Positions 1-9,082 of a stretch of 64,000 nt of DNA are shown piece by piece. The stretch comes from Streptomyces sp. CGMCC 4.7035 (GTDB taxonomy: Bacteria > Actinomycetota > Actinomycetes > Streptomycetales > Streptomycetaceae). A program made the position numbers and the translations under genes. The notes beneath the pieces were generated by a model. It saw nothing but the letters and a program-made list of their open reading frames with translations, was not told where the DNA came from and made no database searches. The stretch lies in contig NZ_CP134053.1 of assembly GCF_031583065.1 (NCBI RefSeq), positions 5,559,001 to 5,623,000 on the forward strand, written 5' to 3'. Numbering within the stretch: position 1 is the stretch's first letter; each line of letters begins with the position of its first letter.

Positions 1-2
1 TC

Positions 3-3000
3 GCGGCCCGCTACTACTCCGACGCCGCCGTCGGCCAGGGCTCGGCCGCGATCGCCGCGATGAAGCTCCTCGCCGGGCTCACCGCGGTGACGCTGACGGG
101 TGCCCTGGCCCGCTTCATCCCCATCGCGGGGCGCATGACCGGACGGCTCATCTTCCGTACGTACGCGGGCAGTTCGGTCGTCGTGGCGCTCGCCGCGGGG
201 GTCTTCCTGCTGACGCTGAACGTGTGGGGGCCCTCCTACCGCTTCCTGCACGGGACCGTCAACGGACTCGGGTTCATCGTCGCCATCGTCGCCTGGAACC
301 TGCTCACACTCCAGGACGGGGTGCTGACCGGGCTGCGCAGCGCGCTGTGGGTGCCGGTGGGCAACACCGTGTTCTCCGCGGTGAAGCTGGCGCTGCTCGT
401 CGCGCTCGCCGCGGCCATCCCGACGGCCGGTGTCTTCGTCTCCTGGGTCGCCGCCATCGCCACGTCCGTGATCCCGCTCGGCTGGCTGGTGTTCCGGCGT
501 CTGGTGCCCCGGCACATCAAGACGACCGAGGACCACGCCAAACCGCCGTCGCTGAAGGAGATCGGCCGGTTCCTGGCCGGCGACTACACCGGCTCGCTGT
601 TCTCGCTCGCCGTGGTCTACCTCGTCCCCGTGATCGTGGCCTCGCAGGTCAGCTCCGCCGACAACGCCTACTTCTACATCACCACCACCATCGGCGGCAC
701 GACCAACCTGCTCGCCATCAACATGGGCGCCTCGCTCACCGTCGAGGGCTCGCACGACCCGGCGCGGCTCGCCGCCAACACCCGGGCCGCGCTCAAGCGC
801 ATGGCCCGGATCATGATCCCGGTGTGCGCGCTGCTGTTCCTCGGCGCGCCCCTCATCCTGCACGTCTTCGGCGACGGCTACGCCCACGCGGCGACCCCGC
901 TGCTGCGCTGGTTCGCGGTCGGCGCACTGCTGCGGGTCGTCATGGAGACGTACTTCGCGGTCCTGCGCGCCCAGAGCCGCACCATGGGACTCGCCTGGCT
1001 CCAGGGCCTGCTGTGCGTCCTGGTGCTGGGGCTGACCGTGCTGCTGCTCCCCCGCATGGGGCTGACCGGCGCGGGCGTCGCGGAGATCTCCAGCCTCGCG
1101 GTGATCGTGGCGATCGCCCTGCCGAAGCTGATCAAGATCGTGCGCACCGCACCGGCGGACGCCGTACCCGAGGACGCGGCACCGGACGGGGACCTCGCCG
1201 ACCTGGGGGCGCGCGAGGTCCCCGCTGCGAAGAGCGGGCCGTCCTGGGCGAAGACGATCGACGCCGACACGCTCGCGCTCGGCATCCACGTCGACTTCGA
1301 CCACCAGGAGCGCCGCCCCGACGTACGCCCCGGCCCGGGCACACCGCCCACGGGGACACCAGTGGCGCCAGTGGAGGAGCGGGAGAACCGCGCCCCGTCA
1401 GGGGCGCGGGGCCTGACCTCAAGCGGCTCCATCGCGCGGGTGCGACCAGCCACAACGGACCCGCAGCTGACAGACCACCCACGCTCTTCCGGCTCTCCGA
1501 GCGGAGCGCACCCGTTCCGGCCGACCCGCATCGGGCTCCTCCTGGGCTGCCTGCTCGCCTCCGCACTGCTGCTGTACTGGGTACCCGCACTCGGACTCAA
1601 CGACGGCTCCCTCGAACGCATGGGCGGCCTGGGACTGATCTCGGTCCTGCCGCTGCCGACCCTGGTCGGGGCGGCACTGCTGGTCGTGGTCTTCGCCGCG
1701 CTGCTGTGGCGCAGAAGCGAACCCAAGGGCCTGCTGCTGGTCACCCTGCTCGCCACGGTCGTGTCACTGCACGCGCTGCCCGCGGTGATCGAGACCGAGC
1801 CGCGGTTCGCGACGGCCTGGCAGCACCTCGGGTTCCTCGACTACATCGACCGGACCGGATCGGCCGTACCGGACCTGGACGCGCGCTGGAGCTGGCCCGG
1901 CTTCTTCGCGGGGGCCGCGTTCGTCGCCCGGGCCTGCGGCGTCACCGACCTCACCGAGGTCATCCGCTGGTGGCCGCTGACCATCCAGCTCCTGTACCTG
2001 GCGCCGATGTTCCTGCTGGTGCGCTCGCTGCGGGCGAGCTGGCGCGCCAAGTGGACCGGCATCTGGATCTTCGTGCTCAGCGGCTGGGTCGGCCAGGACT
2101 ACTTCTCGCCGCAGGGCTTCACCTATCTGCTCTACCTGGTCTTCGTGGCCATCCTGCTGGTCTGGTTCCGTGCGCCGCGCGTGATCTGGACGAAGGCACG
2201 CCCCGGCGAGGCGGAGGTGGAGCCGACCGGCCGCGGGCAGCGGGCCGTGCTGCTGATGGTGCTGATCGGCCTGTACGCGGCGAGCGTCCCCGCCCACCAG
2301 CTCACCCCGTTCGTGATGCTGGGCGTGCTCGCGGCGCTCGTCCTGATCGGCCGCTCCGAACTGCGCGGCCTGCCCCTCCTGTTCGCGGTGCTGGTGGCGT
2401 TCTGGGTCGGCTTCATGGCGGAGCCGTACTGGTCCGGGCACTTCGACGAACTCTTCGGCGGGGTCGGCGGTGTCGGCAGCAATGTGTCGACGTCCGTCTC
2501 CGGGCGCATCCAGGGCGGCGACTCGACGCACAAACTCGTGCTCTACGCGCGCGTGCTGCTCGCCGGCGCCGTGATGGTCTTCGCGTGCTGGGGCTGGTGG
2601 CGGCGGCGCGGTCATAAGTACCGCGAGCGGTCGCTGATCGTGCTCACCTTCGTGCCGTTCCTGGGCTTCGGCATGCAGTCGTACGGCGGGGAAATGGCCC
2701 TGCGCGTCTTCATGTTCGCCCTGCCGGGCGCCGCCCTGCTCGCCGGGCTCGCCCTCTTCCCGCGCACCGGCGTGACCGCGAAGGAGCGGGACAAGGACCG
2801 CACGAGCCTCGCCCCGCTCGCCGCCCTGGTGGCGGGACTGCTGCTGCTCGGCGGCTTCCTGGTGGCCCGCTGGGGCAACGAGACGTTCGAGCGGATCCGC
2901 CCGGGCGAGGTCACGGCCATGGACTACGTGTACGCGCACGACAACCCGACCGTCCGGCTGCTGTGGCTGAGCAACGACACGGTGAACAACGTGACGCCGG

Positions 3001-3536
3001 CGATGCCGTGGGGCGCGAAGGACATGGAGAAGGTGCAGTACGTGCCGACGCTCGCGCCCGCCGATCCGGTCCTGGTGTCGGGCCTGGTCAAGTCGCTCAA
3101 GGACGCGGGCCCGAACTCGTACCTGATGATCAACGTCAGTCAGGTGACCTATCTCCGGATGGACGTGGGCTACTCGGCGACCTGGGAGTCGCGGCTCATC
3201 AAGAACCTCGACGACCGCCAGGAGCTGAAGAGGGTCCTCGTCAACGAGGACGTGACCATGTACGCGCTGCGCAAACAGCCCGAGGGCAAGGTCGCCAAGC
3301 CGCAGCCGGGTCCGATCGGCCCCCGGGTGACGTGGACGCCGTGGTCGGTGGTCGGCGGGCTCGCGGCCGTGGCACTGGTCCTGCTGCTGACGGCGCGCGA
3401 GATCGTACGGGTCGCGATGAGGCCCGGCGTGCGGCAGCTGCGGTGGCTGCAGAGCAGCTTCTGGTTCTCGCTGCCGCTGCTGGCGGTGCTGCTGGCCTCG
3501 CTGGTGCAGCGGTTCATGACGATGGGGAAGGGCTGA
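3..3536 (+). CDS. Polysaccharide flippase (MOP/Wzx-like) fused to a second integral-membrane domain, 5' partial
   Basis: The frame is open from base 3, so the true start lies upstream of the window; the first internal ATG is at 60. Counted from that ATG, residues 1-370 are a run of membrane helices typical of a MOP-superfamily polysaccharide exporter (lipid-linked sugar flipping). Residues about 375-490 are a Pro/Gly/Arg-rich linker without helices. Residues about 490-1158 are a second multi-helix region with a long extracytoplasmic loop near 960-1070 and the motif GQDYFSPQGF near 680. I do not recognise a named enzyme family for the second half; a glycosyltransferase-C or ligase-like role in surface glycan assembly is inference. 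Part of the linker is encoded by a dispersed repeat (1390-1477), so the protein may be a fusion. It ends 48 nt before the convergent glycosidase gene. Confidence 0.75.
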   Translation, partial: AARYYSDAAVGQGSAAIAAMKLLAGLTAVTLTGALARFIPIAGRMTGRLIFRTYAGSSVVVALAAGVFLLTLNVWGPSYRFLHGTVNGLGFIVAIVAWNLLTLQDGVLTGLRSALWVPVGNTVFSAVKLALLVALAAAIPTAGVFVSWVAAIATSVIPLGWLVFRRLVPRHIKTTEDHAKPPSLKEIGRFLAGDYTGSLFSLAVVYLVPVIVASQVSSADNAYFYITTTIGGTTNLLAINMGASLTVEGSHDPARLAANTRAALKRMARIMIPVCALLFLGAPLILHVFGDGYAHAATPLLRWFAVGALLRVVMETYFAVLRAQSRTMGLAWLQGLLCVLVLGLTVLLLPRMGLTGAGVAEISSLAVIVAIALPKLIKIVRTAPADAVPEDAAPDGDLADLGAREVPAAKSGPSWAKTIDADTLALGIHVDFDHQERRPDVRPGPGTPPTGTPVAPVEERENRAPSGARGLTSSGSIARVRPATTDPQLTDHPRSSGSPSGAHPFRPTRIGLLLGCLLASALLLYWVPALGLNDGSLERMGGLGLISVLPLPTLVGAALLVVVFAALLWRRSEPKGLLLVTLLATVVSLHALPAVIETEPRFATAWQHLGFLDYIDRTGSAVPDLDARWSWPGFFAGAAFVARACGVTDLTEVIRWWPLTIQLLYLAPMFLLVRSLRASWRAKWTGIWIFVLSGWVGQDYFSPQGFTYLLYLVFVAILLVWFRAPRVIWTKARPGEAEVEPTGRGQRAVLLMVLIGLYAASVPAHQLTPFVMLGVLAALVLIGRSELRGLPLLFAVLVAFWVGFMAEPYWSGHFDELFGGVGGVGSNVSTSVSGRIQGGDSTHKLVLYARVLLAGAVMVFACWGWWRRRGHKYRERSLIVLTFVPFLGFGMQSYGGEMALRVFMFALPGAALLAGLALFPRTGVTAKERDKDRTSLAPLAALVAGLLLLGGFLVARWGNETFERIRPGEVTAMDYVYAHDNPTVRLLWLSNDTVNNVTPAMPWGAKDMEKVQYVPTLAPADPVLVSGLVKSLKDAGPNSYLMINVSQVTYLRMDVGYSATWESRLIKNLDDRQELKRVLVNEDVTMYALRKQPEGKVAKPQPGPIGPRVTWTPWSVVGGLAAVALVLLLTAREIVRVAMRPGVRQLRWLQSSFWFSLPLLAVLLASLVQRFMTMGKG
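1390..1477 (+). repeat. Dispersed palindromic Streptomyces-type repeat inside the flippase linker
   Basis: The segment opens with the palindromic block CGCCCCGTCAGGGGCG and continues through a block containing CAACGGACCCGC. The same two blocks, in the same order, occur in inverted orientation in the intergenic gap at 41161-41258. This type of repeat is usually intergenic in Streptomyces. Here it is translated without a stop as roughly residues 443-473 of the membrane protein, as numbered from the ATG at 60. Confidence 0.65.
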
Positions 3537-3570
3537 GTCCCACACGGCGTGTCCCACGCCCCCGGCATAC

Positions 3571-3607
3571 GAGGTGAAGCGGCTCAGCGCTGGAGCCACT
3601 TCACCTC
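3571..3607. terminator. Bidirectional hairpin terminator overlapping the end of the glycosidase gene
   Basis: GAGGTGAAG-c-GGCTC and GAGCC-a-CTTCACCTC form a 14-bp stem with one mismatch and a 7-nt loop. It lies between convergent genes. The glycosidase stop codon (3584-3586) is inside it, so its last codons double as one arm of the stem. Confidence 0.65.
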
Positions 3608-5002
3608 GTACGGCTTCATGTCGAACCGCTTGCCGTCGACCTGGGCGCTGATCGTCCGGTCGAGGGTGTTCACCACGAGGACCACCTTGCCGGTGGCGAG
3701 GACGCGGACGTTGGGGACGTCGTCCTTGGCGACCGGCACCGTCCGGTACGTCGTGCCGGGCGGGAACTCCTTGCCGAACCGGGACACCAGGTCGTACATG
3801 GGCAGTGCCTTGCCACCGCCCGCGGTGTCGGTCGGGGTCCACAGGCAGCCGGGGCATGCGGTGCCCTGCTCCTCCTCCGGGTTCCAGTAGAAGCCGGAGG
3901 AGGCGCCGCCCTTGACCATGGCGATCATCCCGGTGGCCTGCACGGCGACGCGGTGGTCCTCGGACCAGCCCTTGCGGTCGTCATTGCCGTCGGCCGGCTC
4001 GACGTAGTACTCGGCCCACCACAGCGGCAGGTCGTGGGTCTGCCGCCGCACCCAGGCACCGACGGCGGTGAGCTTGTCCGTGGCCGCGAACTCGTTGGGC
4101 AGCAGGTCGTCGTCCTTGGTGTAGCTGGAGCCGTCCACGACGACGAAATCGGCGCCCGCCTTGTTCTTGTTCCAGTAGTCGAAGGCATCGAGGACCCGCT
4201 GGTCCATCGCGCCCCAGGTGCCGCGCAGAACGGTGGAGGCGTCCTCCTTCTGCCGCGGGTCGACGCTGTCCATGACGAGATACGGGCCACCCACCATGTT
4301 CTTGGGGTTGACCTGCTTGAGCGCCTTGTAGACGAGGTTGTACAGCTGGGTGTAGCCCTCGTAGTCCCAGCGGGCCTTGGAGTTGTTCCAGAAGCCCTTG
4401 AACTCGTTCCAGACGACGAAGTGGCGCACGTCCGGATAGCGCTTGGCCACGGTCGCGGCAAGGGCCGCGAAGTCCTTGTAGTGGTCGGGTGTGGGTGCGG
4501 TCTCCAGGGCGGACTGGCTCCAGTCGGTGTTGTCCGCGCCCGACTTGCCGCCCTTCATCCAGTCGGGGGCGCAGCACAGGGTGATGACCGGGGTGCCGCC
4601 GGACTCGCGTATGAAGTCGATACGGCGGTCCATCTCCTGGAAGTCGTAACGCCCCTTGACCGGCTCGGGGTTGCCCGCGCCCCAGCCCATGACGTGCTGG
4701 TTCTCCGGCACCCCCGTCCCGGAGAGCAGGTCCTCGACGCGTGCGGTGGCGCTGCCGTCGCCCTCGTCGGCGCTGTACTGCGTATGTGTGAAGCCCCAGC
4801 CGACGTCTGGTTCCGGCTCCTCGGACGGGGTGGCGGGCGTGCCGTGCACCTTGTCACCGTCGCGTATGGTGCCCCTGGTGCTCCCGCCGCCGGGCAGCGT
4901 GTTGATCAGGGTCACCACCAGGGCCAGAGCGGCCACAGCCACGCCGAGCAGCGCGGTGAGGCGCCACCGTCCTGCCCCCGAATTCCACCCATGACGTCCC
5001 AT
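3584..5002 (-). CDS. Membrane-anchored glycoside hydrolase, GH39/xylosidase-like (clan GH-A)
   Basis: The chosen ATG at 5002 gives 472 aa beginning MGRHGWNSG, followed directly by one hydrophobic helix (residues about 14-35: signal anchor or uncleaved signal). The frame stays open upstream to 5194, but that extension would put a long Arg/Cys-rich stretch before the helix and overlap the divergent ATPase gene. A low-complexity stretch is followed by a TIM-barrel-type catalytic domain. The likely acid/base is E200 in VVWNEFKGF and the likely nucleophile is E331 in LWWAEYYVEP, as in retaining GH39 beta-xylosidases. The substrate cannot be read from sequence; position next to the flippase suggests processing of an exported glycan (inference). 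Confidence 0.75.
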   Translation of the reverse strand: MGRHGWNSGAGRWRLTALLGVAVAALALVVTLINTLPGGGSTRGTIRDGDKVHGTPATPSEEPEPDVGWGFTHTQYSADEGDGSATARVEDLLSGTGVPENQHVMGWGAGNPEPVKGRYDFQEMDRRIDFIRESGGTPVITLCCAPDWMKGGKSGADNTDWSQSALETAPTPDHYKDFAALAATVAKRYPDVRHFVVWNEFKGFWNNSKARWDYEGYTQLYNLVYKALKQVNPKNMVGGPYLVMDSVDPRQKEDASTVLRGTWGAMDQRVLDAFDYWNKNKAGADFVVVDGSSYTKDDDLLPNEFAATDKLTAVGAWVRRQTHDLPLWWAEYYVEPADGNDDRKGWSEDHRVAVQATGMIAMVKGGASSGFYWNPEEEQGTACPGCLWTPTDTAGGGKALPMYDLVSRFGKEFPPGTTYRTVPVAKDDVPNVRVLATGKVVLVVNTLDRTISAQVDGKRFDMKPYEVKWLQR

Positions 5003-5178
5003 CAAGGGGCAACAGTAGCCGCGGGGATTGGCCGGGGGACAGATTGCGTCGTGCGACATCCTCGTAACAGGAAGTGCCGGACGGACCGGGAGAGCGGGAT
5101 GAAACCGACACAGCCGACACACCCGGCGCACCACGGAAACCGGGTGCACGGGACGCCCTCGTGACGGATCATGGCGGC

Positions 5179-6273
5179 ATGTCCGCGAACCCACACGACG
5201 CCCTGCCGCTCCGGCTCAATGTCGATGACAGCGACTCACCGTCCGATGTCGTGGACGCGCTGTTCCTCGGCCGCTTCGCGACGGGCGAGCAGCCGTACGC
5301 GCACGCGGCGAACATCGACCGCGTACGGTCCGGGGCCACGCTCCTGCCGCCGGGCGCCCGGGTGCTGCGCCTCGCCCGCGACGACGACCGCAGCGCGACG
5401 CTCGCGGAGGGCGACGGCTGGACGCTGCTGATCTCCCGCTGGAACCGCGGCGCGGACGTGACGGTGACCGCCACCAGCGCCGAACTGGCCGAGCAGGTGC
5501 TGAGCCAGGCCACGGACGGCGCGGCGGACGAACCGGAGCCGCAGCCGGAGAACGTGACGATGGGGTTCTGGTACGTCTCGCCGAGGCGCGGCCCGCACCG
5601 TACGACGCGGCAGATCGCGGCGGGCACGTGGGAGGAGGTCCGCCCGAACTACACGGCACCCGTGGCGGACGCCATGGACAGCCTGATGAAGACGACACCG
5701 GAGGACATCGCCGGCCGTCTGCTGCTGCTCCACGGCCCGCCGGGCACGGGCAAGACGTCGGCGCTGCGGACGCTGGCCCGCTCGTGGCGGGACTGGTGCC
5801 AGGTCGACTGTGTCCTGGACCCCGAGCGCCTGTTCTCCGACGTCGGCTACCTCATGGACATCGCGATCGGCGAGGAGGACTCGACGGGCAAGGGCCGCTG
5901 GCGTCTGCTCCTCCTGGAGGACTGCGACGAACTGATCCGCGGCGAGGCGAAGCACACGGCGGGCCAGGCGCTGTCCCGGCTGCTGAACCTGACGGACGGA
6001 CTGCTGGGCCAGGGCAGGAACGTGCTGGTGGGCGTCACCACGAACGAGGACCTGGAGCGCCTGCACCCGGCGGTCGTCCGCCCCGGCCGCTGTCTGGCCC
6101 GTATCGAGGTCGGCCCGCTGACCCGCCCGGAGGCGGTGACCTGGCTGGGCCGCGAGGAGGGCGTGGGCCGCGACGGGGCGACCCTGGCCGAGCTGTACGC
6201 GCTGCGCCGGGGGACCTCACCGGCGTCGGTGCCCGACCAGCGGGCGCAAGCGGACGCGGGGCTGTACCTGTAG
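5179..6273 (+). CDS. DUF5925 / AAA-type ATPase
   Basis: From ATG 5179 this is 364 aa; an in-frame GTG at 5161 is an equally plausible start (370 aa), since neither has a strong ribosome site. The N-terminal ~150 residues match what I recognise as the actinobacterial DUF5925 domain. The C-terminal half is an AAA ATPase: Walker A GPPGTGKT at residues 186-193, Walker B LLLLEDCDEL near 245, and a sensor-like region VLVGVTTNEDL followed by RPGR (arginine-finger-like, near 305). No membrane segment is present. A remodelling or chaperone-type role is inferred from the AAA fold; partner and target are unknown. The gene is divergent from the glycosidase, with about 176 bp between starts. Confidence 0.8.
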   Translation: MSANPHDALPLRLNVDDSDSPSDVVDALFLGRFATGEQPYAHAANIDRVRSGATLLPPGARVLRLARDDDRSATLAEGDGWTLLISRWNRGADVTVTATSAELAEQVLSQATDGAADEPEPQPENVTMGFWYVSPRRGPHRTTRQIAAGTWEEVRPNYTAPVADAMDSLMKTTPEDIAGRLLLLHGPPGTGKTSALRTLARSWRDWCQVDCVLDPERLFSDVGYLMDIAIGEEDSTGKGRWRLLLLEDCDELIRGEAKHTAGQALSRLLNLTDGLLGQGRNVLVGVTTNEDLERLHPAVVRPGRCLARIEVGPLTRPEAVTWLGREEGVGRDGATLAELYALRRGTSPASVPDQRAQADAGLYL

Positions 6274-6314
6274 TTCCACCTGTCGCGGACCCCGGCCGGT
6301 GCTTTGATGGATGT

Positions 6315-7103
6315 ATGACCCTGTTCGTCGGCACGTCGGGGTGGCAGTACCGGGACTGGCGCGACGTCCTGTACCCGGCCGACGTGCCCATGCGGCTGTG
6401 GCTGGAGGAGTACGCGACGCGGTTCGCCACGGTCGAGATCAACAACGCCTTCTACCGGCTGCCGTCCAGGGAGACGTTCGAGAGCTGGCGCGAGCGGGTG
6501 CCGGAGGACTTCGTGGTCGCCGTGAAGGCGAGCCGCTACCTGACGCACATCAAACGCCTGCGGGAGCCCGAGGAGCCGGTGCACCGTCTGATGAGCCACG
6601 CGGCCGGCCTCGGCGACCGGCTCGGCCCGGTCCTCCTCCAGCTCCCGCCCACCCTGCGCGTCGACGCGGCCCTCCTGGACGACTGCCTGGCCTGCTTCCC
6701 GTCCGGCACCCGGGTCGCGGTCGAACCGCGCCACGAGTCGTGGTGGACGCCTCAGGTGCGCGAGGTACTGCGGGCCCGGGGCGCGGCGCTGTGCTGGGCC
6801 GACGTCCTGGCCCGTCCGGTCACCCCGCTGTGGCGGACCACCGACTGGGGCTACGTCCGCTTCCACGCGGGCCGCGCCCAGCCGTGGCCGCGCTATGGCC
6901 GCCGGTCCCTGACGTCCTGGGTCCACCGCATCGCGGAGGCCTGGCCGGACCACCGGGACGTCCACGCCTACTTCAACAACGACCCGCACGCGGCGGCGGT
7001 CCTGGACGCGATGGCATTCGCCCGGGCGGCGGCGACGGCGGGGCTACGGGTGACGCGTACGCCGCAACGTCTGCCGACGGCGCCCGCGGGCACGGCACGT
7101 TGA
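6315..7103 (+). CDS. DUF72 (YecE-like) TIM-barrel protein
   Basis: The ATG at 6315 gives 262 aa starting MTLFVGTSGWQYRDW, the usual N-terminus of DUF72 proteins. Further family hallmarks are FATVEINNAFYRLP near 40, the conserved LGPVLLQLPP near 105 and VAVEPRHESWW near 135, and a C-terminal HAYFNNDPHAAAV. Length is normal for the family (about 240-300). The protein is probably soluble; its biochemical role is not established, though the fold resembles TIM-barrel nucleases and isomerases. The gene starts 41 nt after the ATPase gene and may be cotranscribed with it. Confidence 0.85.
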   Translation: MTLFVGTSGWQYRDWRDVLYPADVPMRLWLEEYATRFATVEINNAFYRLPSRETFESWRERVPEDFVVAVKASRYLTHIKRLREPEEPVHRLMSHAAGLGDRLGPVLLQLPPTLRVDAALLDDCLACFPSGTRVAVEPRHESWWTPQVREVLRARGAALCWADVLARPVTPLWRTTDWGYVRFHAGRAQPWPRYGRRSLTSWVHRIAEAWPDHRDVHAYFNNDPHAAAVLDAMAFARAAATAGLRVTRTPQRLPTAPAGTAR

Positions 7104-7218
7104 TCGCCTTGTTCCGTGAAATCCCGCCGCAACGGCGCTCCGCCACGACGGCGGTTCCGGCGGTGCCGAACTCAGCCCAGCCCCGCGTCACGACCCCGCG
7201 GACCGCCGACCGCACCGC

Positions 7219-7587
7219 TCAGTCCCCATAAGCCGCCCGCAGGGCATCCCGCACGGCGGCCAACGCCGCGTCCTCGGTCAGCCCGAGCCGCCGGACCCGC
7301 TGGGCATAGGCGGCAGCCGCGGCCGCAGCCTCACGCTCCGCGGCCGAGCCCGCGGCGGCGACGAAAGTTCCGTTGCGCCCCCGCGTCTCGATCACCCCGT
7401 CCGCCTCCAGCGCCTTGTACGCCTTGGCGACAGTGTTGGCCGCGAGACCGAGGGACTCGGCCAGTCCCCGCACGGTCGGCAGCCGGTACCCCACCGGCAG
7501 CACCCCCGAACGGGCCTGCTCGGAGATCTGCACCCGTACCTGCTCGTACGGTGGTGCGTTCTCGTCGATGTGGATCTTCAAGGTCAC
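7219..7587 (-). CDS. Small GntR-family (YtrA-like) transcriptional regulator
   Basis: This 122-aa protein starts at a GTG (VTLKIHIDENAPPYEQV). It has a GntR winged helix-turn-helix over residues about 10-75 (LPTVRGLAESLGLAANTVAKAYKALE, conserved TVRGLA) and only a ~45-residue Ala-rich tail, so there is no large effector domain, as in the YtrA subfamily. No ribosome site precedes the GTG; instead GACAAT sits exactly 6 nt before it, where a -10 box would place transcription start at the start codon. A leaderless mRNA is therefore likely (inference). It is divergent from the tandem acetyltransferase gene at 7657 and is a candidate local regulator. Confidence 0.8.
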   Translation of the reverse strand: MTLKIHIDENAPPYEQVRVQISEQARSGVLPVGYRLPTVRGLAESLGLAANTVAKAYKALEADGVIETRGRNGTFVAAAGSAAEREAAAAAAAYAQRVRRLGLTEDAALAAVRDALRAAYGD

Positions 7588-7656
7588 CTGGAGATTGTCC
7601 CGCACCCACGGAAATTGAGAGGCCCCCCGCGCCTGTTCCGCGTACCGTGCGCCCTC

Positions 7657-8586
7657 ATGACAGTGATCGTGCGTGACCTCCGCCCCGACATGCGAGCGGA
7701 CACCGAGGGCTTCACCCGGGTCCGGCAGCTGGCCCTGCCCTTCATCCTGTTCACCCCGGAGTCCGTCGCCTACGACGCCGCCCACGCGCACCCCGACGCC
7801 CACTTCCGGCCGCTGGTCGCGGAGGAGGACGGCGAGATCATCGGCACGGCCGGGGTCAGCCTCGCCCACGAGAGCGCGGAGCCCGGGCAGGGCCACGTCA
7901 ACGTGTACGTGCACCCCGAGCACACCCGCCGCGGCGCCGGATCGCTCCTCGTCCGAGCCGCCGAGGAGCATCTGACCGCCGTGGGCGCGACCAGGCTCCT
8001 CAGCTGGGTGCTGGACGAGCCGGGCAACCACGCCTTCGCCGAGCGGCACGGCTACCGCAAGGGCCGCTCCGCGCACTTCCTCCGCCTGGACCTGGCCCAG
8101 GGCGCGCTGCCGCCGCTCCAGGACCCGCCGCCGGGCGTCGAACTGCGTACGGGCGCGGACTTCGCCGACGACCCGCGCCCCCTGTTCGAGCTGCACGCGG
8201 AGACGACGTCGGACGAGCCGGGCGAGATCGACATCGAGATCACCGACTACGAGGCCTGGCTGGAGGAGACCTGGCGGCACCCGCTGCTCAGCCACGAGCT
8301 GACCTCGGTGGCGCTGGTCGACGGCCGCCCCGCCGCCTTCAGCGCGGCCCGCACCGACGGCGGCACCCGCTACGGCACCGCGATGACCGGCACCGCCCGC
8401 GCCTTCCGCGGCCGCGGCCTCGCCAAGCTCGCCAAGAACCACTCCCTGCATCGCGCCCGCACCGCCGGGTACACGGAGGCGATCACGGGCAACGACGCCG
8501 GCAACGACCCGATGATCGCGATCAACAAGTGGTTCGGCTACGAGATCTGCGCGACGGAGGTGCACTATGTCCGCGAACTCGGTTGA
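7657..8586 (+). CDS. GNAT-family acetyltransferase (two tandem GNAT domains)
   Basis: ATG 7657 gives 309 aa (MTVIVRDLRPDM). Residues 1-145 contain a GNAT core with the acetyl-CoA loop VHPEHTRRGAGS near 88-99. Residues about 160-309 form a second, more degenerate GNAT fold with FRGRGLAKLAKN near 250 and the terminal NKWFGYEI. Two-domain GNATs of this layout are common in actinomycetes, and some act on small molecules or antibiotics; the substrate here is unknown. The 3' end overlaps DUF402 by 20 nt, suggesting translational coupling. Confidence 0.82.
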   Translation: MTVIVRDLRPDMRADTEGFTRVRQLALPFILFTPESVAYDAAHAHPDAHFRPLVAEEDGEIIGTAGVSLAHESAEPGQGHVNVYVHPEHTRRGAGSLLVRAAEEHLTAVGATRLLSWVLDEPGNHAFAERHGYRKGRSAHFLRLDLAQGALPPLQDPPPGVELRTGADFADDPRPLFELHAETTSDEPGEIDIEITDYEAWLEETWRHPLLSHELTSVALVDGRPAAFSAARTDGGTRYGTAMTGTARAFRGRGLAKLAKNHSLHRARTAGYTEAITGNDAGNDPMIAINKWFGYEICATEVHYVRELG

Positions 8587-9070
8587 GGCGAGGGACCGGT
8601 TGGACGTCGTCCTGGTCAAGGCGGGCCGGACGAAGATCCGTTACCCCGCCGAGCTGCTCCACGACGACGGCACCCGGATCGCCGTACGCGCCCCCTGGGC
8701 CGGTGACGGAGTCCGCGACTTCGGCTTCGTCCGCTTCGAGCCGGGCGACGTCTTCACGGAGTACTACTGGCGCGACCGCTGGTACTCCGTGAAGGAGGTC
8801 CGCGACGCCACGGGTGCCCTCAAGGGCTGGTACTGCGACATCACCCGCCCGGCCACGCTGACCGGCACGGAGCTGGTCGTCGAGGACCTCGATCTGGACC
8901 TGTGGCGCTCCGCGGGCGGCACGACCGTACTGCGCCTCGACGAGGACGAGTTCGCGGCGAGCGGGCTCGCGACGAGGGACCCTGAAGCCGCCGAGGCCGC
9001 CGTACGCGCCTTGGACGCCCTCGAACTCCTCGCCCGCGAGGGAGAGGAGTTCGAGGCGCTGCTGGTCTGA
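8567..9070 (+). CDS. DUF402 (FomD-like) protein
   Basis: This is a 167-aa soluble protein recognised as DUF402 from a beta-rich N-terminus and the conserved segment VFTEYYWRDRWYSVKEV, WYCDI and ELVVEDLDLDLW. Family members include nucleoside phosphohydrolases such as FomD that use the conserved acidic/Tyr region. The start lies inside the preceding acetyltransferase gene (20-nt overlap), so the two are probably one operon. A specific substrate cannot be assigned. Confidence 0.8.
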   Translation: MSANSVEARDRLDVVLVKAGRTKIRYPAELLHDDGTRIAVRAPWAGDGVRDFGFVRFEPGDVFTEYYWRDRWYSVKEVRDATGALKGWYCDITRPATLTGTELVVEDLDLDLWRSAGGTTVLRLDEDEFAASGLATRDPEAAEAAVRALDALELLAREGEEFEALLV

Positions 9071-9082
9071 GCCGAACGGCGG

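Noticed and set aside
1764..3857. Long minus-strand open frame antisense to the flippase
   Set aside because: Translation is Arg/His/Gln/Pro-rich with no domain, and it mirrors the codon bias of the real gene; a typical high-GC shadow.
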